A DNA stretch of 64,000 bases from Montifringilla adamsi (GCA_017590115.1 JAGGNK010000114.1:186001-250000); one strand, 5' to 3'. Shown: positions 11,301-23,572, counted from the stretch's first letter. Notes: generated by a model from the letters alone, not told the origin. Made by a program: numbers and translations.

Positions 11301-12645
11301 ATCAACACACTTTTGTTACCATGAGGTGTTTGACTTTCTTGTGGCTGCGTCCTGAAGCTGAAAAAGGGCCTTGCTTTGCTGGAGTTTGCACTAAAAATAA
11401 AAAAACCCAAAAAAACAGAAGGGTAGTGCTGGGAGGCCCGTGTGCAGTTTGTTTGATGTGGCATGGGTGGGAGGGAAAGGTAAAGCTCTTACTCTATGCC
11501 ATTGGCATGTTAAGCCTGCACATTGTAAGTCATTATTGCTCCCATCAGATTTAAATCCCTGGGCACAATGGCAGGAAAATTATTCCCATATCCTGTAGGA
11601 TGTTGCTAAGTAGTTACCAGTTTAAAAGCTGACTCCAGGAAAGGTACCCAGAAGGTACACATGCTGCTGCCTATCTGCTTTGCCCTTGGCCAGGTCTGTC
11701 AGCAGAACAGCTTTGATGTACACGGTGCTCCTCCTCAGGGCTACTCACTGACTCAGCCTGGAAGAGGTGGGTCTGGGGAAAGTGCTTTCTCCCTCTTCAG
11801 TTTGCGGCTTTCTGTGCCATAACCGCTTCCCACGGCTTTGCTTCTTTGCTGAAGTAGGGTAGAGGACCTGTGTACAAAGAGCAGAGGAAATATTTAAGCA
11901 CTTGAAATAACCTGCAGCATTAGTTGGAAAATCTCAGGTGCATGCGGAAGCCACCACCTTTGTCCTGTGTGCCTGATGGTGGCAGGGTGCCCGCTGGCTG
12001 GCAGCCACAAGACCTCAGGCTGGGTACAGGTGGCTTCTGCTCGTGTCACACCTTGCTGAGTAGTCTGAGTGCTCATTTTGGGGTGCCTGTCAAGATGGCA
12101 GTGGCAGGTGGTCCTCAGCTTCACCAAGGCTCAGGGCAGGCTAGATCTGCTCTTTCTGTGGAGTGCTAACACAGTTTTGTTCTGTGCAGGATGAATTCGA
12201 CAAGCTCAGGCCTCTATGCTACACCAACACGGACATTTTCCTGCTGTGCTTCAGCGTGGTGAGCCCTTCGTCCTTCCAGAACGTGAGTGAGAAGTGGGTT
12301 CCTGAAATTCGCTGCCACTGCCCCAAGGCACCCATTATTCTGGTTGGGACACAGTCAGACCTCCGGGAGGATGTCAAAGTCCTCATTGAGCTGGACAAGT
12401 GCAAAGAAAAGCCAGTCTCGGAGGAGGCTGCAAAGCTGTGTGCTGAGGAAATAAAAGCCACATCCTACATCGAATGCTCCGCTTTGACTCAGAAAAACCT
12501 CAAGGAGGTCTTTGATGCAGCCATCGTGGCTGGTATTCAGTACTCGGATACCCAGCAGCAACCAAAGAAATCCAAATGTAGGACTCCAGACAAGATGAAA
12601 AACCTCTCCAAATCCTGGTGGAAAAAATACTGCTGTTTTGTATAG
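8140..12645 (+). CDS. RHOU: RHOU, atypical Rho GTPase (Wrch-1), 5'-partial, three exons
   Basis: The coding sequence joins 8140-8354, 9123-9181 and 12190-12645, giving 242 visible residues. RHOU is a Cdc42-like small GTPase that acts at plasma and endosomal membranes on actin, filopodia and adhesion turnover, signals through PAK-type effectors, and was first found as a Wnt-1-responsive gene. Visible motifs (numbered from the first visible residue) are the P-loop GDGAVGKT at 40-47, switch [10 protein letters not shown] at 62-70 with its Mg-coordinating Thr at 65, DTAGQ at 87-91, guanine-specificity TQSD at 145-148, a Rho insert at about 153-170, SAL at 188-190, a basic tail and C-terminal CCFV. 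The tail and switch I separate it from RHOV. Human RHOU is 258 residues, so about 16 are hidden in the gap. No frameshift or lost key residue is seen. Confidence 0.97.
8355..9122 (+). other. RHOU: RHOU intron 1
   Basis: This is a 768-bp GT-AG intron in phase 1. The donor is GTAAGT. The acceptor AG at 9121-9122 follows a strong C/T tract at about 9091-9116. The 5' half is CpG-rich and belongs to the promoter island. I see no other feature in it. Confidence 0.93.
9123..9181 (+). CDS. RHOU: RHOU coding exon 2
   Basis: This 59-bp exon completes the split Ala codon and encodes 19 further residues, ending with the switch II start DTAGQ. It finishes CAG and is followed by donor GTCAGT at 9182 (phase 0). 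The open frame that continues past it is intronic read-through. Confidence 0.96.
9182..12189 (+). other. RHOU: RHOU intron 2
   Basis: This is a 3008-bp GT-AG intron in phase 0. The donor is GTCAGT, and the acceptor is TTTTGTTCTGTGCAG ending at 12189. I recognise no transposable element, small RNA or alternative coding exon in it. The open frames inside are short and unremarkable. Confidence 0.93.
12190..12645 (+). CDS. RHOU: RHOU coding exon 3 (terminal)
   Basis: This 456-bp exon encodes 151 residues and the TAG stop at 12643-12645. It starts with GAT (Asp) directly after DTAGQ and carries the rest of switch II, TQSD, the Rho insert, SAL and the lysine-rich tail that ends WWKKYCCFV. In mammalian RHOU the terminal CCFV is palmitoylated rather than prenylated and is needed for membrane targeting. 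The residues are identical here, so the same modification is expected. Confidence 0.98.
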   Translation, partial: DEFDKLRPLCYTNTDIFLLCFSVVSPSSFQNVSEKWVPEIRCHCPKAPIILVGTQSDLREDVKVLIELDKCKEKPVSEEAAKLCAEEIKATSYIECSALTQKNLKEVFDAAIVAGIQYSDTQQQPKKSKCRTPDKMKNLSKSWWKKYCCFV

Positions 12646-14412
12646 GGGCTGCAAGGACCTGAGTGCTGCTCTGAGGAAATCAATAGAGGCTATATTAGCT
12701 GAAATCTCAATTTGTGTCGTCTTGAGTGTATAGCATAGATCTGTATGTATGTGTATATGTTGCTACTGGATGACTCAGTTACCCTTTCGAGGATTGCAGC
12801 AGGATTCTTAGTTAAATAATTGCTATATATCAGGTCTGGCACCTAGTTTTGTGACCAGAACTTCTCATTAAGGAAAAAAAAGCACCATGTGTCTGTGAGC
12901 ATAGAAGGATTTGTCCAAAGGATTCAACTTCTTCTGTTGTAAGGTGTATGTGATGGGGCGGAGCACAACAGAGGCCTTCACTGCCAGGGCTTTGCAGGAG
13001 GAACGCACAAGCAACGGTGGAAATGTAGAGCTCTGTACATGGACGATCAAAGGGAAAAATAACACTGTGCCTCCTAACTGACATTTGTAGCTTTAAAACC
13101 TCACTCCGGCTCTGTTTGTGTCTTCCCAAGCCAGTGCTCTTAGGGATCACTTTTAAAAGGGTATGCAAGAGGTGTAATCTATACGCAAATGCCATGGTTA
13201 AAAAGGTCATGGGTATACCTTCAGCTTGTGGTGAGGGAACCTAATCCCTTTTGGAGCTGACATCTCATTTGTTACCTCCTGACTTTCAGAAAGTCCTTTC
13301 TGTCCTCCTTTCCCAGGAAGCCGAGTGGAAACCCAAAAACATGACCGAGCTTTTCACTCGCTACCTTGAGCAGTGGTGATTTCCTCTGTGTTTTTGCAGA
13401 CATGACGACAGTTCATCTATTTCAGCTCAAAGGAATGTAAATACTGTTGTGTCGGGGTTTTAATTTTTTTTTTTTTTTAAGCGATGTAACAAATACCTGT
13501 GCAGCACCATATAAACTACATCTGGTTTAAAATTTTCAGCCAAGAATTTCAGGATGCCCCTTTACCTTTTAAGGCTGCTAAACAAATAACAAATCAGGCA
13601 GACTGAGATTTATAACAAACTGGACTCTAGAAACTGAGGCTGCTGCATCCTTTTCGTGATGCTGTTTCCAACCAAGTTAATGTTTCCCTTCTAAAGGCAA
13701 CAGTCACTTGTGTTTGAATCTTGTCCAAGCTCATAGTTGTGAAATTGTCTGAGGCCATCCCCAAAATGTAACTGATAATTCTTTTTTTTTTTCCAGATCA
13801 ATCCAACAGATTAATTGAAATGTGCCTAAAATGTAGCTGAGGGATGAACATAGAGCTGAGTGTGACCTGTTCTCTGTCTGAATCTGGTTCCTACTGAGCT
13901 CTAAGCCTGATTGCAGTTCTAGTGAGTTCAGGAGACGCAAATGATAATGTGACTCTCTGCAAGGATCAGTGTTTAAACCTGTTCTGCAGAGCACATTTCG
14001 TTTGTGTCTGTCTGTCTTTTTAGGGCCACAATTACTTTTTTTCCCTCCCCTAGATAGTTGAAGATCAAATTATACTTCTTTTTTTTTCCCTTTGGCCCTA
14101 GCCTTGAAGTGACCTTTGCCTTATTCTTAAACTAAACTGTAGTGACAGAAGGCCAGAACCTTTTTTCATCAGAAATGAATCAGTGTCTGATACAAAGAAC
14201 TGTGGAGGCCGTTTGAGTTGATTAAGCTGACCACAGTTTACCTCCTGGCCCATTAAGGAAAATGACACTATGTAAATGGATTCTGGGCTGTTGGCATAGG
14301 CTCCACAGACAGTATTTTTTCCTTCTCCACAGAAGAATGAGTGCAGAGTGGGTAATGTTCCATCACTGAAAACATGAATATGGGATGGAAATCTTTACCT
14401 AGGGCTTAATTC

Positions 14413-14418
14413 AATAAA
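14413..14418 (+). terminator. RHOU: Candidate proximal polyadenylation signal of RHOU
   Basis: AATAAA lies 1.77 kb after the stop. It is followed by TGTTGGCTTCTG, a modest GU/U-rich element. Use of this site would shorten the 3' UTR by about 750 bases. Confidence 0.45.
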
Positions 14419-15163
14419 AATATGTTGGCTTCTGCACTGGAAGAGTCTGGAAAAACAGTTTCCATAGCACAGAAGCTGGATGCATTTGACTTGGTTGCAT
14501 CTGGTTGGTAATGGTTTAATGCTTACTGGTCCTGAAGTTAACATCTGAGCCTTTATATTTCTTACTCAAATGCTTTCACGGGATTGCAGATATGCAGTCA
14601 CGCCAACATCTTGGAGAAAAACAAAGCTAGATTTCTTCTGGGTGCTTTGCTTCCCTGTAAAAAACGGTCTCGGTCGCTCCAAAATGTGTGTTTGAGGAGG
14701 AGACAGGCTTGAATATGAGCAGCTTCCATTTACAAGAATAACAGAATTTCCTCTGCAAGATCATACTGCTTGGTATCATGCTGAACTGGAAGCAGTAGGT
14801 TATACTTTATAAGCAGCCTGTTCCATAGTCTGGAGTAGCATTACTTTTGAATGTAGCCAGCTGTGACTGTTTCTGAAGATGTGATTTATATACAACTTGT
14901 TATAGCCCTTTTCTAGGTGTGTGTAAACTGACGTCTAATAACTCTATGGATATTGCTCTACGTGGGGCTACACAGGGTCTAGGTTTTAGAAATCTTACTT
15001 TTAAAATTACCAGTATTTTACAAGCATAAATGAGGGGGAGATGCCTATATGTAGTCTATAATCTGATGTGCCTTATAAAAAAAACTCTCTTCTGTTTTCT
15101 AAGTGTAGGCTATATTCCAAAAGAAATATTTCATGTGAGAATGATATAAATGAGGTATTTGGA

Positions 15164-15169
15164 AATAAA
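15164..15169 (+). terminator. RHOU: Main polyadenylation signal of RHOU
   Basis: AATAAA is followed within 10-40 bases by a clear GT-rich downstream element (about 15177-15205, TGTGTATGTGTCTGCCTGTGC). This is the strongest combination of signal and downstream element after the RHOU stop codon. Cleavage would be expected near 15180-15190. Confidence 0.75.
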
Positions 15170-15189
15170 TTCTGACCTGTGTATGTGTC

Positions 15190-18100
15190 TGCCTGTGCTG
15201 CCTGATCGAGGAGGCTGGAGGGCAGTCCCTTGGCTGTGCACTGTGCTAATACCCAGCAAAATACTGGGACTGCACTCCCAGTGCCCCAACAAAAGGCCTC
15301 GGCCCAGAAAATACAGCCTTTTCCCTGCACTGCCTTATCCCCAGGGGGCTGGGCTGGGTGGGAAGGGTACAATGGCCAGCTTTCTGTCTCCCTGCCAACA
15401 CAGCATCTTGCTGTGGCCCTGTGAGGTGTGGACAAGCTCATTGTGCCTGGCCCTGAAAGTGGGGTGAGTGGCAGGGAGCACAGCATAACTGGGGTGTTTT
15501 GCCTGCTGCATGTTGTGGCATAGGTGTCCTGGGGGAGCCAGAGGGCATTTTTGGAAAAGCAGAGCCTTTTGGCACCACAGGTTTTGTCACTCCTTTCTGG
15601 GTCCTGTCCCTCATGCCAGGGCCAAGGCGAGTGAGGTTTGAGATTGTTTGTGCCCAGGAGCTGGATGACTGTGGCACAGAAGCCTTTCCCCTTCGATGCC
15701 ATTGTGTTAGCCAAGTGGGGAACAGCATCTAGACCTCCAGGCATTCCCATGGATCCAGTGTCCTGCTCCAAAACTGCTCCAGAGAGGGAGCTTTGCTCTG
15801 GACCAACCGAGGTTGTAAACTGTCCCCATTGTGTTTGTTTGGCTGGGAGCTGAGAGGAGCAGACATGCTGGGGATGGCATACCAGGTTACCCTCCCATGC
15901 CACCTGTCTCTTGGGTTACAAGGCCAAGGCATTTTCAACCACGGGAATGCACACAACCTGCACAAAGTAGAGGAATGAGATCAATACACAGTTCCTCTTT
16001 CTCATGGTTGATTCCTCACTGGAACAAAGCCTTGGCTTCTTCTCTTTGTTAAGTGCCAGGCTGGGCGCTGCTGGGAGGCTGGTTCACCTCGTGGTGCCTG
16101 CAGCACAGTGGCCCTGACCGAGACCCCAGCCTGCCAGCAGGCTCCTTTCTGGTGACACCTGGTGTTGGGTCACCAATGCCCTTGCTGGTGCCTTTGGAGA
16201 ATTGCTTCCATGGGGTTCCTGTGCTGCAGGGAGTAGAGTTGGGGTGTGCTGGCTGGAGACCAAGTCACCCCACCTTTGCATGCTGACTTTGCAGGGAAAG
16301 GGGCTGTGCTAGCTTAGAGTCTAGAACCTGCTGTTGCCAAATCCTGGCACAAAAATCCCTCTGCTACCTGTGGGGCTTTGATTTTCTGCTGAGGCGGGCT
16401 GCTGTCTTGTGCATCTGGACAAGGCTGAGGCAGTTCAGGTCATCCTTTACCCCACTGTGACTTTGTGCCTGGGTGTGCTGCTGTGATCAAAGGGCTCTCT
16501 CAGCTGAAGGAGTTCAGATACTGGATGGGCTGGCAGCTGAGGCTGATAAGGGCATACTGAAGTAAGCCCACTGTACTTAAGGTTTCCCAGAAATGCTGAA
16601 ATAGCTGATGGTTTGTGAAGAAGTTAGTTATTAGTTTAGATAGAAGTTCCCAAGAGAGGACTTTGTTTTCTTTCATACAAAATTAAACTGCTAGGAAAAG
16701 TACAAATTTTTTTTGTTAATGGAGAAAAAAGTCACTTTTACCGTTTCCCTCCCTGTGTTTAGTGGATTGGAGATACTTCTAGGGTAGGATTGAAGGTTGA
16801 CTAGAGCTGAGACATTGATAAATGTGACAGTTTGTCCTTACAAGGTGTCTGTAGGGTCACTTCACCACACTCTTAATTTGCTTTTGATTTTCTTTCTGGA
16901 CACCATTTGCTGACCACAGAGAGGGGGGCACTGCTGCAGGAGACAGGGTTTTTGTATGACCACATGGAGCTGACCTGATGTTGTCATATGTATTATGCTT
17001 AAACACTGAACCTTGCTGAAGCATGTGAGTGCCCCTACAATTGAGCAACCTTTCTGAGCTCTAGTAATTGATGTGCTCAGGGGTTTGTACAGAAGAGATC
17101 TCAACTTCTGCCTTTAGTGTTACCCTGGCGTGCAGCAAGGTGAGGGGAGAGGAAAAACACCTGCTCAGGAGAGAGTGAGATATTATAAACCTCAGGAGAG
17201 ATGGCAGAGGAACTCTGGGGCAAGGGGGAGTGATAGACACTACTTTTACCTACTTTAGTCATAAGCAGATTAAAAGGGCAATGAGAGTAATGCATGAGGA
17301 AATGAACAGCCCCAAGGAGGGCTGTTAGGTATTAAAATACAGCCTTTCCTTGGGAAGTCTCAAAGCTGTGGATAGCTGGAAGCTGGGAGGAAAAATCACT
17401 GTACACAATAGAGAAAAATCACTCAGCATTTGCTTGGTTCTTACATTCTCTCCTTAAGTATCTGTGCTGACTAGAGACAGGATGTGGAATGAGGGGGACC
17501 TCTTGCATCAATCAGCCTGTCTGTCCCAGTCTATTTAATGTTTTTGAAAGAGCAGGATGGGTTTCAGGCCAGCAGCAGGGCCTCAAGATCCTGAACCCTT
17601 AGCTTCCCACATTGCTGGCAGCCAGCAGGAAAATATAATGGTTAGGCTTGTTCATTACCCAGTTAGTGCAGTCCTTTATGTATAACCTGGGTAGCAAGCA
17701 GTTGTGTAATCCAATGAATTTTACCATCTGAGGCAGAGTATTCTTCAGCACTGATGATTTATTTCTCTGCAGTTTTAACAGGATGGATAGATCAGTGATG
17801 TGTATGAAAAAAGGCATAAAGCCTCAGCTTGGAGCAGCTTTTTATTCAGCAAGGGAAATGTGTCTAGAGAAGGAAGTGTGAGGAGCAGCCCTGCTGATCT
17901 GCAAGGGACTGTGCCAATCTGAGGAACTCTCCTGGCTGAAGGAGACCTGTGTCAGACACTGATTCAGACTCTAGTGTTGAAGAGTGTCCCTAGGTATCCC
18001 TTGTTCCCTAGGTCTGTGCATTTAGGTTGGATCCTGATATTATTTGGAGGCAAAGGAGGAATCATTTCACCCAGGTCAGCAGAGCTGCAGACCTGTAAAA

Positions 18101-18440
18101 CTTTATGTAGCCTGAAAAAGACTCAAGCAGGAATCCCTGTTGAGCTTCTGGCACTGCAGGTACACTTGTAATGACATTGCTTCTCTGTGGTACTTTCACC
18201 CTGGCTTCACTAGGAGGGAGGAATATTGATCCTGTCTGCTGCTCAGACTTTTGCTGGTCTCTGTGGTCCCCTGGGATGAATCTCCCACATACCGATCTGA
18301 TGTTTCTCACTCCTGGTCTACAACTCATTCAGTTAACTCCAATTTTCTAAAGCCCTTCTCTCTGGGTGGGTAACATAAGCAGCAGTGGCTGATTTGGATT
18401 AATATAGATGGGATAAATATGACATGGGATAAAGCATGGT
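15190..18440. other. Intergenic sequence 3' of RHOU
   Basis: I identify no gene or named repeat here. The most notable item is an uninterrupted minus-strand open frame at 15073-15903 (276 residues). It has no recognisable domain, no coding support, and overlaps the RHOU transcript end, so I do not call it a gene. Confidence 0.55.
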
Positions 18441-18447
18441 CCTTGTT

Positions 18448-18832
18448 TGTCATTGTGTTTGAGGGTCCCCAGGATGAGGGAAGAGATGAGAATCTTGACT
18501 CCATGTTTCAGAAGGCTGATTTATTATATTATGATATTATATTATGTTATATTAAAATGCTATATTAAAACTATACTAAAAAGAACAGAGAGAAAGGATC
18601 CATCAGAAAGCTAGGAAGGAATGGAATGAATAATAAAAACCAGTGACTCTCAGAGAGTCCAACACAGCTGGACCATGATTGGTCATTAAGTAGAAGCAAC
18701 TCACATGGACCAGCCAAAGATGCACCTGTTGCATTCCACAGCAGCAGATAATTATTGTTTTTCTTTTCCTCTGAGGCTTCTCAGGAGAAAAAAATCCTGG
18801 CAAAGAGATTTTCATAAAATATCATGGTGACT
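18448..18832 (-). mobile_element. Solo LTR of an endogenous retrovirus (songbird type)
   Basis: Read on the minus strand, the segment matches my memory of a common passerine LTR. It has a U3 with the GGATTTTTTTCTCCTGAGAA and ACCAATCATGGTCCAGCTG words, an AT-rich TATA-like stretch (about 18520-18590), the polyadenylation signal AATAAA (18525 to 18520) inside GGCTGA-TTTATT, and an end near CA. The flanks carry CTTGTT (18442-18447) and CTTGTC (18833-18838), which fits a 6-bp target-site duplication with one later change. No internal retroviral genes are present, so it is a recombined solo LTR. The exact family name would need a repeat library. Confidence 0.82.
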
Positions 18833-18929
18833 CTTGTCCAGACAGCTGCTGCTTTTCCTATCATGATGGAACATCCCTGTCCATGTGTGTGCCCTGGGCT
18901 CTCTGTGGCCACCTGGCCTGTGTGCCTGG

Positions 18930-19100
18930 TCCTAGAATCACTTAGACTGGAAAAGATTTTTAAGATCAAGTTTAACCATTAACCCAGCACTGCCACATCT
19001 ACCACTAAACCATGTCCCTAAGCGCCACATCTGCATGTCTTTTACGTTACTCCAGGGTTGGTGACTCCACTACTTCCCTGGGAGGCCTCTTCCAGTGATG
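18930..19100 (-). mobile_element. CR1 LINE 3' fragment, diverged
   Basis: On the + strand it begins AGAATCACTTAGACTGGAAA and continues with the words TTTAACCATTAACCCAGCACTG, CCACTAAACCATGTCCCTAA and ACTTCCCTGGGAGGCCT. These are hallmarks of avian CR1 3' ends read in reverse. It is 5'-truncated and has no open frame. It lies about 100 bp from the solo LTR. Confidence 0.8.
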
Positions 19101-19309
19101 CCAGCCCATGAGATGCTTGTTAACAGTAGCAGAAAACAAGTTCAAAGCAAAAGTCTGACTTTTATATTTGACATTTCCATTTTCAAGTTGCCGATGGGGT
19201 GAGAACTGCATGCATGGTGTCCTGCCATTTGTCCTGGCAGGCACTTGATCCTCTATGATTCAGCAGGGACAATAGCACCATAAAACAGCTGTACCGTTTT
19301 CATCTGCCT

Positions 19310-19337
19310 CTTCACTTGATAGTCTTCACTTCATAGT
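19310..19337. repeat. 14-bp tandem duplication, one mismatch
   Basis: CTTCACTTGATAGT (19310-19323) is followed directly by CTTCACTTCATAGT (19324-19337). It is a small slippage-type duplication. Confidence 0.85.
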
Positions 19338-22300
19338 CTTACAGTAGAGGAATGCTGAACAAGATTTATCTGAGGGCAGTGCTTGGACTATAGCCCCTGC
19401 TCCTCACACTCTCTTTCCACAGCCACCCCTTCCTTGCATTCCCCTAGGCAATTTCCTTATTTATTTTTAATTCAAAACGTCATGTCGCCCAAAGCCTGGT
19501 GCTCAGCATTTTTCTGCTGCCTGTGTCCCATTCTTCCATCTTTTGAGCTCTGTCATAGCCTTTCCACATTTTAATTACAAGCTCAGCAGTCTTCAGGCTT
19601 CCCTGTTCCTCAGGGCGGAGAAAACCATTCCTTTTATTTTCTGCTGGTTTTCGCATAATCTTCTACAGCCCACCTGGGTGAATCTGGGGAGATGACTGGC
19701 AGCATGTTGCAGAGCAAAGACTGAAGAAGATTGGGTTGTGATAGTGAAGGGTAAAGTCCCTAAGTCTTTCCTGCTGCTCGCTGTTGTGGTGGTGATAAGG
19801 CTGCTCCGAATGCGGGGGCGGCTGTTGACTTCTCGGGGTGAGGGTGCCTGTATCTGCTGGGATACAGGCAGAGCCCTGGCCATTTTCAAAGGGCTTTGAA
19901 GTACCCTCTGACAATCTCCTCTAGGAGATAAGAGATTGCAGGGAGAGGAAGGCGTTCCTGGAAACAGCTTTAACAGCACGTATGTTTATCTAGGCTGGGT
20001 AACCGAGAAGGAGGCCAAAACCTAGGCTGCAGACACCTGAGAAGATAAGCAGGGATTTAAGCAGAAAATGCAAAGTGATGCCAAACCTTGGGGTTCCAAA
20101 GTTTAAATCAATCAGTTTTCTAGCATCTGAATCAAGCCTGCAATTGAACGAGGTATTCGTGGGTACATCCCTCCCTCTCTCATCCTTTCAGTATCTGCAT
20201 GGAGCTGTTACTCATGGATTTGCCTTCTCCCTCACAGATGTGGCTGTTGCTGCTCGTGTGGTTGCACAGGACAGCCAGCCCAGAGGTCCCACACCTCTGG
20301 GTGTAGAGAGTAAAAACATATTTGCTTTTATTTGTTTCAAACAGAGCTCCCATTCATTCCATCACATCATCTCTAGCTCCAGCATTGTAGGAGGTGGTGA
20401 AGGGCAGTTTACAGGTAAACAGCTGGCCAGATGACCAGGAAAATGTCACAGTGACTCGACTGACTGCCTTCTCTGTTTTGTAAACCACTATTGTGTTTGC
20501 TTTTTTCCTCCTCAGCTGAAGAGTCACAGCTTTTATATAATGTCTCCTGACAGAAGAGTTTCTCCATCCTCTCAGTCGTTTTGTCTGCTGTCCCTTTGGG
20601 TCTTCCCTAGCCCCGCCATCCCAGTCCTGAAGGGCAGAGAGCAGAGCTGCAGGCCAAGTCTATAATCCCATGTTTTGCTCTTCAGCACTCTTCCTGGTAC
20701 TGCCCAGTATTTTACTGGTGGTGGCGTTGAACCTTATCCAAAATTTTCTGGAAATACAGCCTTCCTGTCCCTGAGACCTCCCTTATCCCCAAAAATGCCT
20801 TTACCCCATAGAACAGCAGCAGCTTTCCAGCAGCATTTCTCTTCAGAGAAGACAGACTGGCACTTTCCCAACAGACCATATTGTCCATGTTGTCCATTAT
20901 GTTACTCTTTATTGTAGTATCTACTCTCTGTGTGAACACATGGGACAGATCTGTTGTGAGAGTGCTACCAGCAAGGAGAAACTGCCCAGGGGTGCTTTCT
21001 GATTCAGAATTTTAATGGATCTATGATCTTGACAAATATGAAAGTCAAATGACTGCTTTCTGCATCATCCCCTCCATCAGGAGGACACAGATAGTGAAAA
21101 TTTCCTACTGCACCCCTGTACTATGAGGCTCCAGTCCCCTCGGCCAAGACTTTCAGGTGTGACAAAAGTCTTTGCCACTTTGGTAGGTAGCTCACCAGGG
21201 ATTGTTCAATAGTTTCACTGATCACTGACCCCATGGAAATCAAGTCCCTTTATCATTATTCCAAGTCTGATTGCATTAATCTCTTGCTGCATTTTGCCTT
21301 TAAGAGGCCACAAATTTTTTGTGGTGCCTGCGGTGGGAGGCAGAGCAGCAGTACAAAATAATGTTCTCCTGCTGAAATGCTTTGAGAAAGAGGTCTTCAT
21401 GTCCTTCTTCAAAGTGTAACTTAAACTTATTTTCATTCATTGGACAAATATTTTGTGCAGGACATGCCATTTGCCCAGTTAGAATGGATACTCATTACAT
21501 TTTGTAAAAATGTTGAAACTGTTCCCATCATAAATTTGGCGCTTGTGCAAATATGACACTTATGCTGGCAACCCAGAGAGCAGATTTGGCCTAGTAATTT
21601 CAAAATGTTCCTCCTTTTCTGGGAGATTGTGATCCCAGATTTTCAGCAATACATAACTGCTGTTGCTTGACTTCAGGCAATGGGACATTTGATATACTGT
21701 TGCTCTAGGCCAGGAAACAATGGAGAATGATATTATTATAGCTGCTGCCTTTAGCAGGAAAATGCAAAAGCAGCAAGTTGGATTCTAACCTGATTTTTAA
21801 AGAGGTGGAACTTCCCCTTTTTGCATTGGAAGCTTGCTGTCAGGATGCAGACAGCAGCCTAGGGATGTGATCAGGCATTTTACCTTTGTGAATCCAGAGA
21901 AGCAACTGTTACATTCATCACTTTTGGGAGAAAACCATCAGAATACTGATGAGAAACAATGGACAGGAGGCAGTCAGCAAGCCTGACAATTGAAGGATGC
22001 CTTGATAAGCACCATTATTGTTAGGGAACCAGGCCAGCTTTTTGTAGTTCTTCATCTGAAGGATCAGCTAAAGCAGTCACTAAACCCCTTTAAAGTGCCA
22101 CAAATCCATCTGAATTGAAACCAGGTGGTTCTGACTGGAGGCTGCATTTGCCAGTAAAGTTTTGTGGTGTGAGCGAGGACTGGCTGACCAGGAAGCAGCC
22201 CCAGATCCTCATTGATCTGCCACAGTTCAAAGTGAATCCACTTGTCCCAGCAGCTTTCTTATGGGTCCTTTGAGTCACTTTTCTGTACAGCTGGGGTCTT

Positions 22301-23542
22301 AACATTTATGAGGCTTGAGATGTTGACCTATGCTTTGGATGCAGAATACCACAGAGGAGAGAATGGTGGAAGAAATGGAAGTGGCATTGGGCAGGGTCTG
22401 GGCTGCAACCAAGCAGTGGCCTGGGACTGCTGGGGCTCTTCACAGTTCTGATGTTGTAATTTCTGTAATGAACAGGATAAAAAGGTGTTTGAGGCTAGGA
22501 AGTGCTAGATCCTAGGGTCCTGATTTAACACAAGCCCCATTTGCTCTGTAGTCCAAACTACCAGCGTCAGAGGTGTGTTTCCACTGGAGAACAGCAGTTA
22601 CTGTGCAGGTTCCTATTAATTTTCCTCCAACACTTTGTATTTCTCACCCAAGCATTTATGTTTCTGATGATTAGGAATAAAGGTGACAAAAATATAGCAC
22701 ATTCTGGTGTTTACAAATAGCTTTGTCTCCCTGAGTTGACCAGAGTGGAGGTTCTCAGGACATATTGTTCATAAAATCCCTATAATAGAAGGGCTTGGCA
22801 TTGCTCTTTTTTCCCCCGTTTCTCTTTTCTTATTCCCAAGAGCAATAATCCAGGTTGATAATTTCCCTGGATGCTTCAACTAGGCTGGAACTTCTGTTTC
22901 ATGGACATTCCATTGCCTCCCGCAGATCTCCACAGCTGAAACACGTCGCCTCTCAAAAGTGAACACTCGAGTGGGAAAATGTGTAATAAATGGAATGGTG
23001 GCATTGATGGTGCTCATTTGGAAAAGGAGACAATCTCCTTTGTTTGCACTACCACATGTTAACGGGTGAAGCATCTGCAAAGTTTGCTCAATAAAGCTGG
23101 TGCTGGATTTGTCTCCATTGCCTAGAAAATCCTCTTTAATCTTGTGAAATGCTATCTCTGTAATAAGACGTATATCATGACCTCCATCACTTTGCTTTTC
23201 CCCCTCTATTGTCTTGATCCGATGTGGTGCCAATTTGCAAATATTTAGCAGGATTAAAGCACTAGGTTTGTGTGAGGGGGAGTAGCATCATGCAATGTGA
23301 AGAGAAAAAGAAGTGACAGAATTTATTGACTAAATATGCTTCCAGACACTTTTTACTCAACACTTAAAGTCTTTTGGTTTTACTTCCCTTCCAGCAAGCT
23401 TTGCACCCAGGCAATTCATGCCTCCACTTTTTTTATAGCTGCTAATAAAAATTAGATGTTGTTCGGTCCTTTTGGGCTGCATTTTGACACAAATAAAAAC
23501 CTGATTTATATGCGATCCATTTGGCAATGCTTAGAGGTGGGA

Positions 23543-23572
23543 TTTCTAAGCTCTTTATGGATAGCTTAGAAA
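23543..23572. repeat. Inverted repeat, 10-bp perfect stem
   Basis: TTTCTAAGCT (23543-23552) pairs with AGCTTAGAAA (23563-23572) across a 10-base loop. About half an occurrence of this size would be expected by chance in the window, so it is weak on its own. Confidence 0.8.

Larger units (their letters stand above)
12646..15188 (+). other. RHOU: RHOU 3' untranslated region
   Basis: About 2.5 kb of T-rich, CpG-poor sequence lies between the stop codon and a well-formed polyadenylation site. It contains ATTTA-type words and T runs (for example 13464-13478), which suits a post-transcriptionally regulated mRNA. The length is close to the long 3' UTR known for mammalian RHOU. The end position is inferred from the signal at 15164-15169 and could be off by some tens of bases. 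Confidence 0.75.

Noticed and set aside
12355..12654. Antisense open frames over RHOU exon 3
   Set aside because: They are shadows of the conserved coding strand and match nothing known.
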